From contig OY856188.1 in assembly GCA_963693315.1 (NCBI GenBank), positions 147,295,724 through 147,359,723 on the forward strand: a stretch of 64,000 nt of DNA, written 5' to 3'. The notes under the pieces are model-generated. The model saw only the letters and a program-made list of their open reading frames with translations, searched no databases and had not been told where the DNA came from. Positions 34,010 through 45,720 of this stretch are shown here, in pieces. Made by a program: the position numbers and the translations under genes. Each line of letters starts with the position of its first letter. Position 1 is the first letter of the stretch. Source of the stretch: Diogma glabrata. Lineage: Eukaryota; Arthropoda; Insecta; Diptera; Cylindrotomidae.

Positions 34010-35392
34010 ACAACGGCTGACAAAACGAATTATAAGGAACTTAATTTAGAAGACAAAGTGAAATTGATTCGTTACTCAGAAAGTCACAGTGAAAGATTAA
34101 CTGCTGATCATTTTGGGGTCAGTAAGACAACAGCTAACACTTTGAAAAAGTGAAAAAGGATACCTTGCAAGATTTGAAACAGAAAATATTTCAGCAAAGA
34201 GAAAGTTAAAAAAACACTTCGTATGAGGATGTCAATAACGCAACTTTAATGTGGTTTAAAAAACAACGGAGCATAAATGCACGAATATCGGGTCCAATGA
34301 TTAAGGGAATTGCATTGCACTTTGCCAACGAATTTAACTGCCCAGATTTTAAGGCGTCTAATGGATGGTTGAGCAAATTTAATGCACGGAATGATATTTC
34401 ACAAAAAGTATTATTTGGAGAATCGATCGCCTTAATCTCCTTACAATACAATTATGTGCAGCATGCAAGGGGAAAAACTTAAACCTCTAGTAATTGGTAA
34501 GAACCGAAAAGCACGGGCATTTAAAAACATTAAAATCGATCAGTTACTGGTAATCTGAAGATTTAATAAAAAATCTTTTATGACAATCGTACTTTTTCAG
34601 GAATGGCTCATAATTATTAATAATCAAATGAAAAAAAGTAATAGAAACATTTTATTAACAGTGGATAATTGCCCAGCTCCAACAATTATAAAACTCTCAA
34701 ATATTAATTTGAAGTTCTTACCACCAAACACCACTTCTCAGATACAACCATTGGATCAAAAGATCATCAAGAATTTTAAGACGTACTATAGAAAATCTTT
34801 AATGACAGCTGTTGTATCACAAACTTTAATAAACACATCCATCTTCTCCTCAAAAATAAATGTGCTAGATAGCGTATACTAGATAGCGTCATCCTGGACA
34901 TCAGTTAAACCGGAAACAATACAAAATTGTTTCCGAAAAGCTGGCTTTTCAAGAAAAGCCGAACTTGCTAATGATAATGATGAGTCAAATTCTCTTGAGG
35001 TAAGTACCGGTGATACAGTTATAATCATACCATCGCTGTTGGAAAAAGAAACTGAGAACTTTGTTGTAATGGATGAATCTCTGGATGTATGTGAGCCACC
35101 AGATACAGATGAAATTTTCCATGCAATTGTTAATGAAGTGAGAGCCGAAAATTCAGACGCACTTGTGGGAAGTAGTTCTGAGGAAAGTGATAAAGAACCG
35201 TTAAAGAATGAAAAACCTCTTTCAACATATTCTGAAATCACCAACAGTTTAGCAACTTTAAAACATTTTGCAATAAATAGGTGTCCTCAAATGGTAACAT
35301 CAATTGTTCAAACAGAAAATATTTTTCAGTCATATTTAGTTGAGAAAAAGACGCATCAATCAACTATGGATTCATTTATAAAAACGATTAAT
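34010..35392 (+). pseudogene. Pogo/Tigger-like transposase (CENP-B HTH and DDE)
   Basis: In order: a psq-type helix-turn-helix (LNLEDKVKLIRYSESHSERL, HFGVSKTTANTLKK) ending in a stop at about 34152; a CENPB-type DNA-binding segment (MWFKKQRSINARISGPMI, FKASNGWLSKF); EKLKPLVIGKNRKARAFK in shifted frame; LLTVDNCPAP with the second catalytic Asp; then LKFLPPNTTSQIQPLDQ and FKTYYRK; and an acidic C-terminus with NCFRKAGFS and SESSSEE-like residues. The stretch that should hold the first catalytic Asp (usually NADETGLF-like) is deleted near 34435-34460, so it cannot be active. At least four frames are needed. Confidence 0.8.
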
Positions 35393-35401
35393 TAAAATAT
35401 G

Positions 35402-36235
35402 GAGGGGCTGAAATCTCACAGCTCTGAGATATCAAGACTTCGGTCTGGGTTAAGGATATTGATATAGTATTTGGCAAAAAACTTTTATGAGGACATGGTT
35501 TTTAGTTTTGGGCAGCGATGTATATCAAACATAACTCTTTGTTAAAGTACAAGTATTTTTTATCTCTGTTTAAAAATTTATTACAAAACTAACACGAAAC
35601 ATCAATACGTTGCCGGAAAATTATAATCAAAATTCCAAAAATATTGTTAAACTAAATAAAATCAGACTTTTTTCAAAATTCCAAAAATATTGCAAAAATT
35701 AGAATAAAATCAAATATTTAAACTTTTTCTACATTCCGATAATATTCCAAAAATTCTTAAAAATTTAAACTTTTCCAAAATTCTAAAAATATTGCAAAAA
35801 ATATTACAAAATTAAAACTTTTTCCAAAATTCTAAAAATATTGCAAAAATTATAACAATATCAAAAATTGAAACTTTTTTCAAAATTCCAAAAATATTCC
35901 AAAAATTAGAATGAAATCAAATATTTAAACTTTTTCTAAATTCCAATAATAATCCAAAAATTCTTAAAAATTCAAACTTTTTCCAAAATACTAAAATATT
36001 GCACAAATTCTTACAAAATCAAAAATTGAAACTTTTTCAAAATTCCAAAAATTTTAATCAAAAATTAAAAATTTTTCAGAATACTAAAAATATTCAAAAA
36101 ATTCTTACAAAATCAAAAATTAAAACTTTTTCCAAAATTCTAGAAATATTGCAAAAATTATTACAAAATCAAAAATACAAACTTTTTCAAAATTCCAAAA
36201 ATATTTCAAAAACTATAACAAATTCAAAAATTTCC
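35402..36235 (+). repeat. Composite repeat, copy 3
   Basis: The head starts GGCTGAAATCTCACAGC and is colinear with copy 2 through GCAGCGATGTATATC and ACGTTGCCGG. From about 35625 it becomes the same minisatellite of AAATATTGCAAAAATT units. It begins 10 bp after the transposase stop codon of the Tigger element. Confidence 0.8.
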
Positions 36236-36299
36236 ATGTCCAATTTCATTTTCAATTACATTTACGTCATATGTTTTTATGCTACATGCAGATGCTACA

Positions 36300-36530
36300 T
36301 TTTTTTTCGAAAAAAATAAATGAAATCATTTTTTGACACACTTGACAACATTTTTTTGACCAACTTATAATGCCATAATTCTCAATAATAATAATAAAAT
36401 TCATTTCAAACAAACAATTAATATTATTTTTTTCCAAAAAATTGGGTAAAAAAATAAATAAAAATCTTTCTTTTGACACACTTGACAACATTTTTTTGAC
36501 AAACTTGTAATGCAAAAATCTAGTTTTTGA
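36300..36530. repeat. Direct duplication with TTGACACACTTGACAAC
   Basis: Two copies about 145 bp apart of a segment containing TTTGACACACTTGACAACA and TTTTTTTGAC are seen (36334 and 36474), with further TTGACACAC words near 36690-36710. Confidence 0.6.
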
Positions 36531-36819
36531 TCTCACATATGATGTTGATTGATTGATGATTTTGATCTCACATATATGTTTTTGATCTCACAATCCCGAC
36601 CATCAAGATTTCTCCAAATTTAATGTTCCTACTCGTAATCACTTAAAATGAACGTTTTTTAAGCCAAAAATATGAATATTTGCTATTTTTGACACACATA
36701 ATGATTTTTTGACACACTTCCGGTGCAGTTATCGAACACAGCGTCCTTTCGGACCTGTCCCATGAGTATACCTATTTTTAGAAAAAAAAATGTTTGATAT
36801 CCCTCCAGCGGTTTTCCCT

Positions 36820-36990
36820 GCAGCGTAGGTAATGACGGCGGCCGGCCGGCAGACAGACACACATTTTTTTTTGCTTTTTTAGAATCAGTAGGTCCTAAAA
36901 CGTCGAGAAATTCCAAAAAAGTGTGGGTAAGAATTTCACTTTGAGCTCATGAATGTAATACTTAGGTCTTTCAGACCGAAGTAATTAGTT
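36820..36990 (+). repeat. Dispersed module shared with 23285-23410
   Basis: Both copies have CGGCAGACAGACA, then TAGGTCCTAAAACGT or TAGGACCTAAAACGT, AATTCC/ATGCC-AAAAAGTG, and TGTAATACT. Its function is unknown. It occurs inside two different DNA elements. Confidence 0.6.
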
Positions 36991-37392
36991 ATTATTATTT
37001 TTTTATACTGTGGAGATATATTTTGAGTAAATATGTCCATAGTTTATTGTGTATTTTTGAATTAATAGTTAATACATGTACATATGTAGATATGTATTTT
37101 AATTTTTAGGTTTAATGAATTTTTATGTTATGTGAATAAATTCCGTTTATTTTGTTTAAATGTGATTAAACTAATGTGAAATTTTAATATGTATACATAT
37201 ACATAATTATGTTTGTACATATACATAATTATTTTTATTTACCATTTGTCAAAACTTATATAAAAAAAGTCCAAACTCCGAAAATATAATTTTGGTCACT
37301 ATTCAGAGAAGTTTCTTCATCCCGACCACCTCCGTAAAATGACCAGAAATTTACAGTCCCATAAGTGGTCGCTTTCGGGAGGTTTCACTGTA

Positions 37393-37849
37393 ATTCTTTA
37401 CACTTAAATAACTTTTAATGATAAATTGAGCACAGTTCTAATATTTTTTATAATCCTTAATTTATTCTTCTTAATTCAAATTCATTAAATTCTTAATCCG
37501 TTAATTTGTTTTGAATTCTATTCTTAATTCAATTTTTATTTTATAATGCAAGTCATTCAAAATTAACACTATTTTTTATTTGGATAATACCCGAGTCGAA
37601 CTTGAACTACGATTTAAGTATTAGACGTTCTCAAATAAACCTATTTTAGTTCTTTTCGTCCTTTATTGGCTGTAAATAAGAACTTTTTACTCTCGATAAA
37701 CTTATTTACTCCTTCAAAACCTAAAAACATACTATTGAACATCTAATTAGAATCTCAAAAAACTATTTACAGACTACTTATTCTTAAAATACTACTTAAC
37801 ACCTAAATAAGCCTGTTTTTCAACACCTTACTAAGTATTTATCATATCC
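37393..37849. other. AT-rich DNA, nothing recognised
   Basis: No gene or repeat is supported. Confidence 0.4.
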
Positions 37850-37851
37850 TA

Positions 37852-39889
37852 CACAGTTAAAAAAAAATTGAATATGTAATGCAAATTGCTACACATACAG
37901 GTCCTACGGAAGTTTCCATTACAAAACAATACAAAGCTTGCTATATAAAGTTAAACTAATGCTCTTTGCATCAAGATTTAACAGAGTGCTTGGTAGAAGT
38001 AAAATAAAAAAGCTTGTTGTTTAAAAATATCTGTTATTTGCATTAAATAAATTACGCGCAACATTTCTTTTAGTATGACATTTTAATGCAAATTATATCA
38101 TAATTTCGAGATACTTTAATTATTACGCACCTGCCTAAATTAATCAAATTAAAATAAAATTACAACGGAAAAAATTTAAACATACATACCACCTTAATCA
38201 CTATTATTATAGACTTTCAGCGCTGAGAAGCGATAACTAGAACATACATGAAACGATTTTAACTATATGAGCAATTTCACGAAGATTCAACAACGTTTTG
38301 ACTTGACGCCTTTTAATTTTGATTATTTTTTGTTTATAGATAGTCTTTGATAAATAAAAAATACAAGTTCTCTTAGAATTTTTTTTTTCGACCAGGGGTC
38401 TTCACAGGGTGCCCCTCAATTTTTGTTATTTTGTGATGTGAGTGCATTTTGACGAGCGATTGTAGAAAAACTGCTCAATCGATTTTCATAAATGATATGT
38501 CGTTGAATAGGTATTAGAACAAAGTTTTTAAAAATGTACACTGTTAATTTTTTGAAATAATTTTTAACGGTGTAACATAAGAAAAAAACGGTGTAATTGA
38601 AAAAAAGATGGCATAGCCTTTTTTTTTTTTTTTTTAAACTAAATTGAAGCTTATTTTATATCTAACAACTTGTGAAAGTTAAGGACTAGCGTCATTTTTT
38701 GTTTTAGAGATAAAATTCGTTGTGCATATGACTGTCGGGAATCAGTTTTTTTTGTTCTGAAGGAAAATTATAAAAATGGCGATTTTTAGATTCAGATTTT
38801 TTTTTAATGTTAAATATCAAAGATTTTATTATTAAATGAACTTTTTAAAAAGCAATTTCAGTCAAGTTCAGCAAAATTTTGCGACATTTTGACTCGACCC
38901 TTTTTAATTTGGTTTATTTTTAGTTTACAGATAGCCTTTGGTAAATGAAAAATACGGCTTCAAGTAGAATTTTTTTAAATATAGACCAAAATAAACCAAA
39001 TTAAAAAGGGTCGAGTCAAAATGTCGCAAAATTTTGCTGAACTTGACTGAAATTGCTTTTTAAAAAGTTCATTTAATAATAAAATATTTGATATTTAACA
39101 TAAAAAAAAATCTGAATCTAGAAATCGCCATTTTTATAATTTTCCTTCAGAACAAAAAAAACTGATTCCCGACAGTCATATGCATAACGAATTTTATCTC
39201 TAAAACAAAAAATGACGCTAGTCCTAAACTTTCACAAGTTGTTAGATATAAAATAAGTTTCAATTTAGTTTAAAAAAAAAAAAAAAAAAAAAGGCTATGC
39301 CATCTTTTTTTCAATTACATCGTTTTTTTCTTATGTTACACCGTTAAAAATTATTTCAAAAAATTAACAGTGTACATTTTTAAAAACTTTGTTCTAATAC
39401 CTATTCAACGACATATCATTTATGAAAATCGATTGAGTAGTTTTTCTACAATCGCTCGTCAAAATGCACTCACATCACAAAATAACAAAAATTGAGGGGC
39501 ACCCTGTGAAGACCCCTGGTCGAAAAAAAAAATTCTAAGAGAACTTGTATTTTTTATTTATCAAAGACTATCTATAAACAAAAAATTATCAAAATTAAAA
39601 GGGGTCAAGTCAAAACGTTGTTGAATCTTCGTGAAATTGCTCATATATTTCTAAAATGGATAATATCTAGTGAATTTTAAAATTTCATTAATGTATTAAA
39701 TTGTAACAAGGTGCATTAAAACTTCTAGCTGTTCTATAGAAATAAATTATGATGTTGTTTTAAATTTTATAGAAATGCATTGAAATTAGGTTTAATGCAA
39801 CATTTACTTTAGAATTCAATAATAACATGCAACGAATAGCTCCTATTGCAAGACTTGCTTTAAATATTGCAGTTACTTTTTCAACTGTG
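37852..39889. mobile_element. Tc1/mariner-type MITE carrying a foldback element
   Basis: The ends CACAGTTAAAAAAA and (complement) CACAGTTGAAAAAG are flanked by TA at 37850-37851 and 39890-39891, the TA target and CACAGT-like ends of Tc1/mariner relatives. Without the foldback at 38264-39647 it would be about 650 bp. No transposase is present. Confidence 0.65.
38264..39647. mobile_element. Long foldback element with near-perfect arms
   Basis: The arms (about 38264-38929 and 38987-39647) are near-exact inverted copies beginning TATATGAGCAATTTCACG. Within each arm the outer module (TTTTGACTTGACGCC, GATAGTCTTTGATAAAT) is repeated in diverged form near the centre (TTTTGACTCGACCC, GATAGCCTTTGGTAAAT), so the arm itself is built from related direct repeats. 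No coding was seen. Confidence 0.85.
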
Positions 39890-39919
39890 TAAGAACTTAA
39901 AAAATCCTAACAATTAACC

Positions 39920-40235
39920 CAATAACTCAGGGGTCACTGGTTTGATTAGACCGTGATACGGGACTTGGCGAACCCGAGGTACCTGAGCTATAGTGGGCTC
40001 TAGCCTGCTATTGCAAATCGTAAACCTGTTGTCATGTCTAGCGGGAACGGGGACCTTGGCTTAGCCACCCGGGTCGCGGAAAGGTGCTCCCTTATTAGCA
40101 CCCCCTGGTGGGTACACACTAGAGAGGACTCTTGCAGGGTCAAACCACAAAAGTACCATCCTCTGGGCACCTGTCGCCCCCAGTTGTATATAGACTTCTA
40201 ACAGGTATAGACGAAGGTCTGTTGCTTAACTCGTG
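39920..40235 (+). other. GC-rich leader-like segment upstream of Jockey A copy A1
   Basis: This is strikingly richer in GC than its surroundings and contains GGGACTTGGCGAACCCGAGG, GCCACCCGGGTCGCGG and GCACCCCCTGGTGGGTAC. It directly precedes the point where A1 matches the other Jockey A endonuclease (about 40236). It may be a LINE 5' leader or part of another element. The 40132 ATG lies within it and is probably not a true start. Confidence 0.45.
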
Positions 40236-43010
40236 GGAACAACCACATATTCTTTTTCTTACAGAAACACAAGTTTCTGAAAACTATCCATATGACGTAA
40301 CACTAAATCCCAAATATAGGCTTGAATCAGCTTTTAAACTCCATCAAGTTGTATGTGCATACATTCATGAGAGTGTTGCATATAAACGCTTTTCAAATTA
40401 TGAAGTACATGGTGATGGCTACAGTACAGTAGTATTAAAGGTTTGTCTACCTGAAATTTCTTTTTTCACAATAGCTCTATACCGGTCCCCAAACAAACAT
40501 AATCCCAATTTTTTTAATGACTTGACTAATGTTGTCGACGAAATTAGAGCACAATTTCAAAGTTGTGAGGTTATCGTTACCGGTGACTTCAACGTCCACA
40601 ATAAATAGTGGTTGGAATTTTCCAAAATGACCGACAACAACAATGGAAGGCAGGCAGAAATATTTGCTGCATCGCACGACCTGACGCAGATTGTAAAAAG
40701 CCCAACTTTCACTCCTCGTAATGGCGGTGATAAAAGTTTTCTCTTAGACCTTTATCTCACATCTATGCCAGATATTACGAGGGTCGATGTCGATAAGGGT
40801 AGTATTGGAAATTCTGACCATTATCTAATCACATCAGTTATCAAAACTGATTTGCTACAAACTAGAGTTCCCAAATCCCGTAAACTATTTCACTTTTCAA
40901 AAATGGACACCAATGGTCTCCGAAGTTTTTTTCAAGGTTTCCCTTTTGATCGTCATTGTTTTTATACTGACGATGTAAGTGTTTCTGCTCAAAACTTTAC
41001 TGAAATCATTCAATTCGGTATTAACAAATTCGTTCCCTTTTCAATAATGAAACCCCAACAAAAATATTTGTTTTCGAAAGCAGCCAAATTGGCTCTTAGA
41101 AACAAACGTAGACTATTTAATATTTGGATTCATAAAAAGAGCTCTGTTAATCGATCCCAATATTTAAAGGCTAATAAAATATCAAACCAGATAATTGAAA
41201 ACGAAAAAGCAGAGATTGACAGAGCGAAAGCGGCAAAACTTTCGAGTATGTCAATTTCTGACAAAAGTTTTTACAGTGCCATTAATTCTTTAAATTGTGG
41301 TACTAAATCTTCTATCCCTCCTATCATTGATGGTGACTCAATCATTACTGACCCTGCAAGAAAAGCTACATTGTTCGTGGAACGCTTTGCTTCAAATTCA
41401 ACAGTTTTAGAAACTCCTAAAGAAATACCCCAAATCCAGTCTTCAGGAGTTAATATGAAACAATTACATTTCAAACCCAAAATTGTCAAAAAACTTTTAA
41501 GGGGGTTAAACAACAACAAAGCTTCTGGTCTGGACAACATTCCTCCTGTTATTCTAAAAACATTTTCAAAAGAACTTGCACCAACCCTCACCAAAATATT
41601 TTATAAATCCTATAAATCTGGTATATATCCATCCTGCTGGAAGTTGACCAATGTCCAGCCTGTCCCAAAAAAAGGAACGAATTGTGATATTTCAAATTAT
41701 AGACCAATAGCCTTACTCCCAGTCATGTCTAAAATATACGAGCACTATATTAATTCACACATATCCAAATTTTTGGAAGACAACCATTTGGTATCTGACA
41801 GCCAATACGGCTTTAGAAACAAAAGATCAACAACCGATCTATTGAGCTATGTGGCACATATTTGGAATAGCATACTTGAGAAAGGTGGTGAAACGTACGT
41901 GATCGCATTAGACATCTCAAAAGCATTTGATCGAATTTGGTATGCCAACTTGATCAACAAGCTCGTTGCGTACGGTTTTCATCCCGCAGTCGTGAAGTTG
42001 ATTCAAAATTTTCTGTCTAACCGATACATCTCAGTATCTATAGATGGCTTTTCTTCTGAGTCCAAATTAACTAACGCTGGTGTACCCCAAGGCTCAGTTT
42101 TATCTCCCACTTTATTTTTAATTTATATCACCGAACTGTTGCAAATCACCAGTAACCCAATAAATAGTTTTGCAGATGATAGTACTCTGCACAAGTCATT
42201 CGTCCCCCTATCTTCAAAGGGTAAAATACATGTACGAATAAATCCCGTCCGGAGAGACGCTGCCATGAATGTAAACGAGGACCTAAAAAAAGTCGCCGAT
42301 TGGGGTGACAAAAATTTGGTCAATTTTAATTCCACCAAAACACAGCTATTGATTGTTTCCAGATCAAAGACCGAGTTTCCCAACGATATTTCAATTAATA
42401 TGTGTAATAGACGAATGTGAAAGCATTCGTTTATTGGGAGTCACAATATCCAATGACTTACTCTGGAACGATCATATAATGGCCATGGCAAAGAGCGCGT
42501 CAAGAAAACTCGGCCTCCTCAACAGATGTAAAAAATATTTTACTTCGCATCAATTACTCCACATTTATAAGTCCTGTATTCGTTCCTGTATGAAGTATTG
42601 TTGTCAAGTTTGGGACGCTGCATCTGTTACTATTCTGGCTCTTTTGGACTCTGTTCAAAAGCGAGCTATACGAATTGTTGGTGATCGAGATTTAACATTA
42701 GGTCTTGATTCCCTGCAACATCGTCGCACTGTTGCTGATCTCGTTGTTTTTTATAAATATCGTCACCAGCAGTGCTCGAATGAAATCAGGTCCAAAATGC
42801 CTCAGACATATGTTTTTCCCCGTTTTACTCGTCAATCGGTTTGTGCGGGCGGTCGATTATTACTGTCGAGATTACTCACTGTCATAGTAATAGAATGCAA
42901 AGAGATTTCTTTGTGCGTACATCGTACACATGGAATGCTTTGCCCGAATCAATAGTCTCGAGTGCCTTCAATCCACAAAGATTTAAAAAAGCGTCCACCT
43001 ATACCTCAAG
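40236..43010 (+). pseudogene. Jockey A ORF2 (endonuclease and reverse transcriptase), A1
   Basis: Endonuclease blocks: HILFLTETQV, ALYRSPN, VIVTGDFNVHNK, then SIGNSDHYLIT. Linker: KAAKLALRNKRRLFNIW. Reverse transcriptase: NNKASGLDNIPPVIL, NYRPIALLPVMSKIYEHY, YGFRNKRSTTDLL, VIALDISKAFDRIW, NAGVPQGSVLSPTLFLIYI, SFADDSTLH. C-terminal: CMKYCCQVW, SVQKRAIRIVGDRD, LDSLQHRRTVADL, RTSYTWNALP. All catalytic motifs are present, but three lesions inactivate it: a TAG at 40606-40608 just after GDFNVHNK, a small deletion with frameshift near 42405, and a small insertion with frameshift near 42855. The encoded enzyme would nick DNA and prime cDNA synthesis from the nick. Confidence 0.88.
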
Positions 43011-43117
43011 ACGCATGTTGTTGTGGGACCTACGTCTTAAAAGGTATCTATGTGTTGTTGTGACACATTTTGTAATTCCTACTACACAACACTTCTTATT
43101 AAAAAAAAAAAAAAAAA
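40236..43117 (+). mobile_element. Jockey A copy A1, longest copy
   Basis: Nearly full ORF2 with endonuclease, linker, reverse transcriptase and C-terminal domain, then the family 3' tail ending CACTTCTTATT and poly(A) at 43101-43117. The N-terminal codons before HILFLTETQV do not match the copy at 56660, so it is probably slightly 5'-truncated and joined to the GC-rich segment. Confidence 0.85.
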
Positions 43118-43750
43118 TTCTATCAACGTACAAAATTAACATCTTATTTGAATCTTCAAAAACTGTTTACGATTCCGATCTATTTTGCATCAAACTCGAC
43201 AAACATTTTTATACATGAAGATAGTGCTCGTATATTTAAGTTCTAAATTGGAAATGTATGAGTGTGATTTTGTTTGTAAAGGATGCGTCCATTTTTTTAA
43301 TGATATCAGATATCAAAAAAGATAATGATATCAGATATCAAAAAATTTTAATATTTGAATTATGTGTAGAAAATAATACTAATTTTCCAAAATTTTCTCA
43401 ATATTATGAAAAATTAATTAATTAATTAATTAACTTTTGTTTATTTTTATTATCATCAACCAAATTTCGTTTCTCTTCGTTTTTTATTATTACAGAAGAG
43501 GCCGAAAATAATTTATTTTTAACACATATTTAACAGCTTAAATGGGATTTTTTCCGGTAAGTAGCTTTTGCAGGAGTTATGTAGATGTTATTTTTGTATT
43601 GAAAATAAGTGATACTTATATACCCTAAATTCTAAATAGTAGAATTTGTGGGATTTAAAGAGTAGTTAAATTTCGACTCGGGTATTTCCTTTGGATAATC
43701 AGCCAAATCAACTAAAACACTACACTATATGCCTTCCACGGTTATTATTA
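43118..43750. other. AT-rich DNA, nothing recognised
   Basis: It holds a 24-bp direct repeat of TGATATCAGATATCAAAAAA (about 43299-43346) and a TTAATTAATTAA run. No gene is supported. Confidence 0.4.
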
Positions 43751-43756
43751 TAAACC

Positions 43757-45117
43757 ATATTGCGACGCTGATGCATAGGCTAACTTCACCACAGCTCTGA
43801 AAACAAAATGTTCTGGATATATAGCTAGCTAAAATCCATAAAATACTTTAATTAATGGCTACCCAATGTAATTGATTTCGCGTAGTTCTAATTATATAAA
43901 AATTAAAGAGAGCTATAGTATCCTAACAAATATAAATTCTGTTGTACCAGAAAAAGTAAAAAAATTTTTTACCGGAAGTTGGGACGCAGAACTGTTGTGA
44001 ATTGTACTAAATGCTTATGTACCAAGTTTAATCTAATTCGATTATTAGGTGCAGATGTTATTGAGCTTTCAAAAAAACCACTTTGTTGAATATCGTTCAA
44101 AAACTATCAGCTCCTTGCCATACATATTTGCATATTTTTTTAAAGTGTCATCAAAATTCATTTACAAACGAACGTTGTAAGCTCCCAACAAACATTAAAA
44201 ACATGGAGGAAAAAACCACCTGTTTTATGGTGGACCACCAACCCTCTGTTCAATGTACCCCAAAATCTGATGAAATCTTGCACATGTTGATTGAACTTTT
44301 TACCAATGCTTCGTGAAAATCGATATAAAACTGTAGGTTACAGTAGGGACAAATTCCAAAAAAAATGGCAAAAAAAAATTGTTCCCGGAAGTGAAAAACC
44401 GGAAGTTGGGATGCAGAACTGTTTTGAACCGTACTAAATACTTATGTACCAAGAATCATCTCATTCGATTATCAGACACAGATGTTATTGAGCTTTCAAA
44501 AAAATAGGTGCTAGGAGGAGTCCCCACCACTTTGTTGAATATCGCTCAAAACTAATAAGGTAATTGCCATACATATTTGCATCTTTTCCCAAAGTTTCAT
44601 CAAAATTCATACACAAACGAATGTTGTATGCTCCCAACAAACTTAGAAAACAGTGAAAAACCTCGTGTTGTATGGTGGACCCCCCAAACCTTTGTCCCAA
44701 GTACCCCAAAAACTAATAAAATCTTTCTCATATTTATTGCAACCTTTTTCTGCTGTTTGATGAAAATCGATTTACAATTGTAAGCTACAGTAGGGATAAC
44801 ACCAGAAAAATCAAATTTTTAACCGGAAGTGATAAACCAGAAGTTAGTATGCAGAAATATTGAAAACAGTACCAAAACCTTTTTATACCAAGTTTCAATA
44901 AGATCATAAGCCGGATTAGAAGTTATTGAAGATTTAAATGTAGAGGTGTTTGGGAGACCCCCCGCTATTTTGTCCAATTTTGAAATGAATCCAGATCTTC
45001 CATTTTAAAGTGAATGGATCATTTGCCAAAGTATCATTAAGATCCTATGCAGGAATGTCACAAATTCACCCACCCACCCACAGACATACACCATTGGCTA
45101 TTTAAATAGAGGATGGT
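43757..45117 (+). repeat. Family D repeat, copy 2
   Basis: The head ATTGCGACGCTGATGCATAG is followed by about three diverged internal units, each starting near ACCGGAAGT...CCGGAAGTTGGG and running through GTACCAAGTTT, ATTGAGCTTTCAAAAAA, CTTTGTTGAATATCGCTCAA and GCTCCCAACAAAC. The tail contains CACCCACCCACAGACATACA and GGCTATTTAAATAGAGGATGG. Non-coding. Confidence 0.8.
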
Positions 45118-45127
45118 CCCAAACAAA

Positions 45128-45212
45128 AGAAAAAAACAAATTTGATATATGTAGGATTTTTTTTTTCGAAAGATTGCATTACTTCACACAATTTAAAATT
45201 GTGGTAAAGTAA
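45128..45212 (+). repeat. Short segment shared with 52735-52830
   Basis: Both contain GATTGCATTACTTCACACAA followed by TTAAAATTGTGG and AAGTAAAAAT. It joins two family D copies here. Confidence 0.6.
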
Positions 45213-45214
45213 AA

Positions 45215-45720
45215 ATTTCGCGATGCTGATGCATAGGCTAACTTCACCACAGCTCTGTAAATAAAATGTTCCTGGATATATAGTGAGCTAATATCCATAA
45301 AATGCTTTAATTAATGGCTAACCGATGTTATAAATTGCGCGTAGTTCTAAGTGTATAAACATTAAAGAAAGCTGTAGTTTCCCAGCAAACATAAATTCTG
45401 TTGTACGAGAAAAAGTAAAAAAAATTTTTTTACCGGAAGCGGCAAACCGGAAGTTGGGTCGCAGAACTGTTGTGAATTGTACTAAATGCTTATGTACCAA
45501 GTTTAATCTAATTCGTTTATCACGTACAGATCCAATTGAGATTTCCAAAAAACAGGTGCTCGGGGGATCTCCCACGACTTTGTTCATTATCGCTCAAAAA
45601 CTAATCAGCTCCTTGCCATACATATTTGCATCTTTTTTCAAAGTGTCATCAAAATTCATTCACGAACGAATGCTGTATGCTCCCAACAAACATTGAAAAC
45701 ATAGTGAAAGTTTTTTTTTT
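45215..45720 (+). repeat. Family D repeat, copy 3 (truncated)
   Basis: The head GCGATGCTGATGCATAGGCT and a single internal unit are present; homology ends near 45720 after ACATTGAAAACATAGTGAAA. Confidence 0.75.

Larger units (their letters stand above)
33310..37390 (+). mobile_element. Defective pogo/Tigger-type DNA transposon
   Basis: The terminal inverted repeat CAGTGAAACCTCC is flanked by TA on both sides (33308-33309 and 37391-37392), with TGACCACC words inside the ends. It carries a CENP-B-like transposase remnant (34010-35392). Downstream of that it has gained composite-repeat copy 3 and other repeats, bringing the total length to about 4.1 kb, longer than typical for the family. Confidence 0.85.

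Noticed and set aside
40132..40235. ATG at 40132 as the true start of Jockey A ORF2
   Set aside because: Residues before HILFLTETQV do not match the endonuclease start in the copy at 56660; the upstream part looks like non-coding leader.
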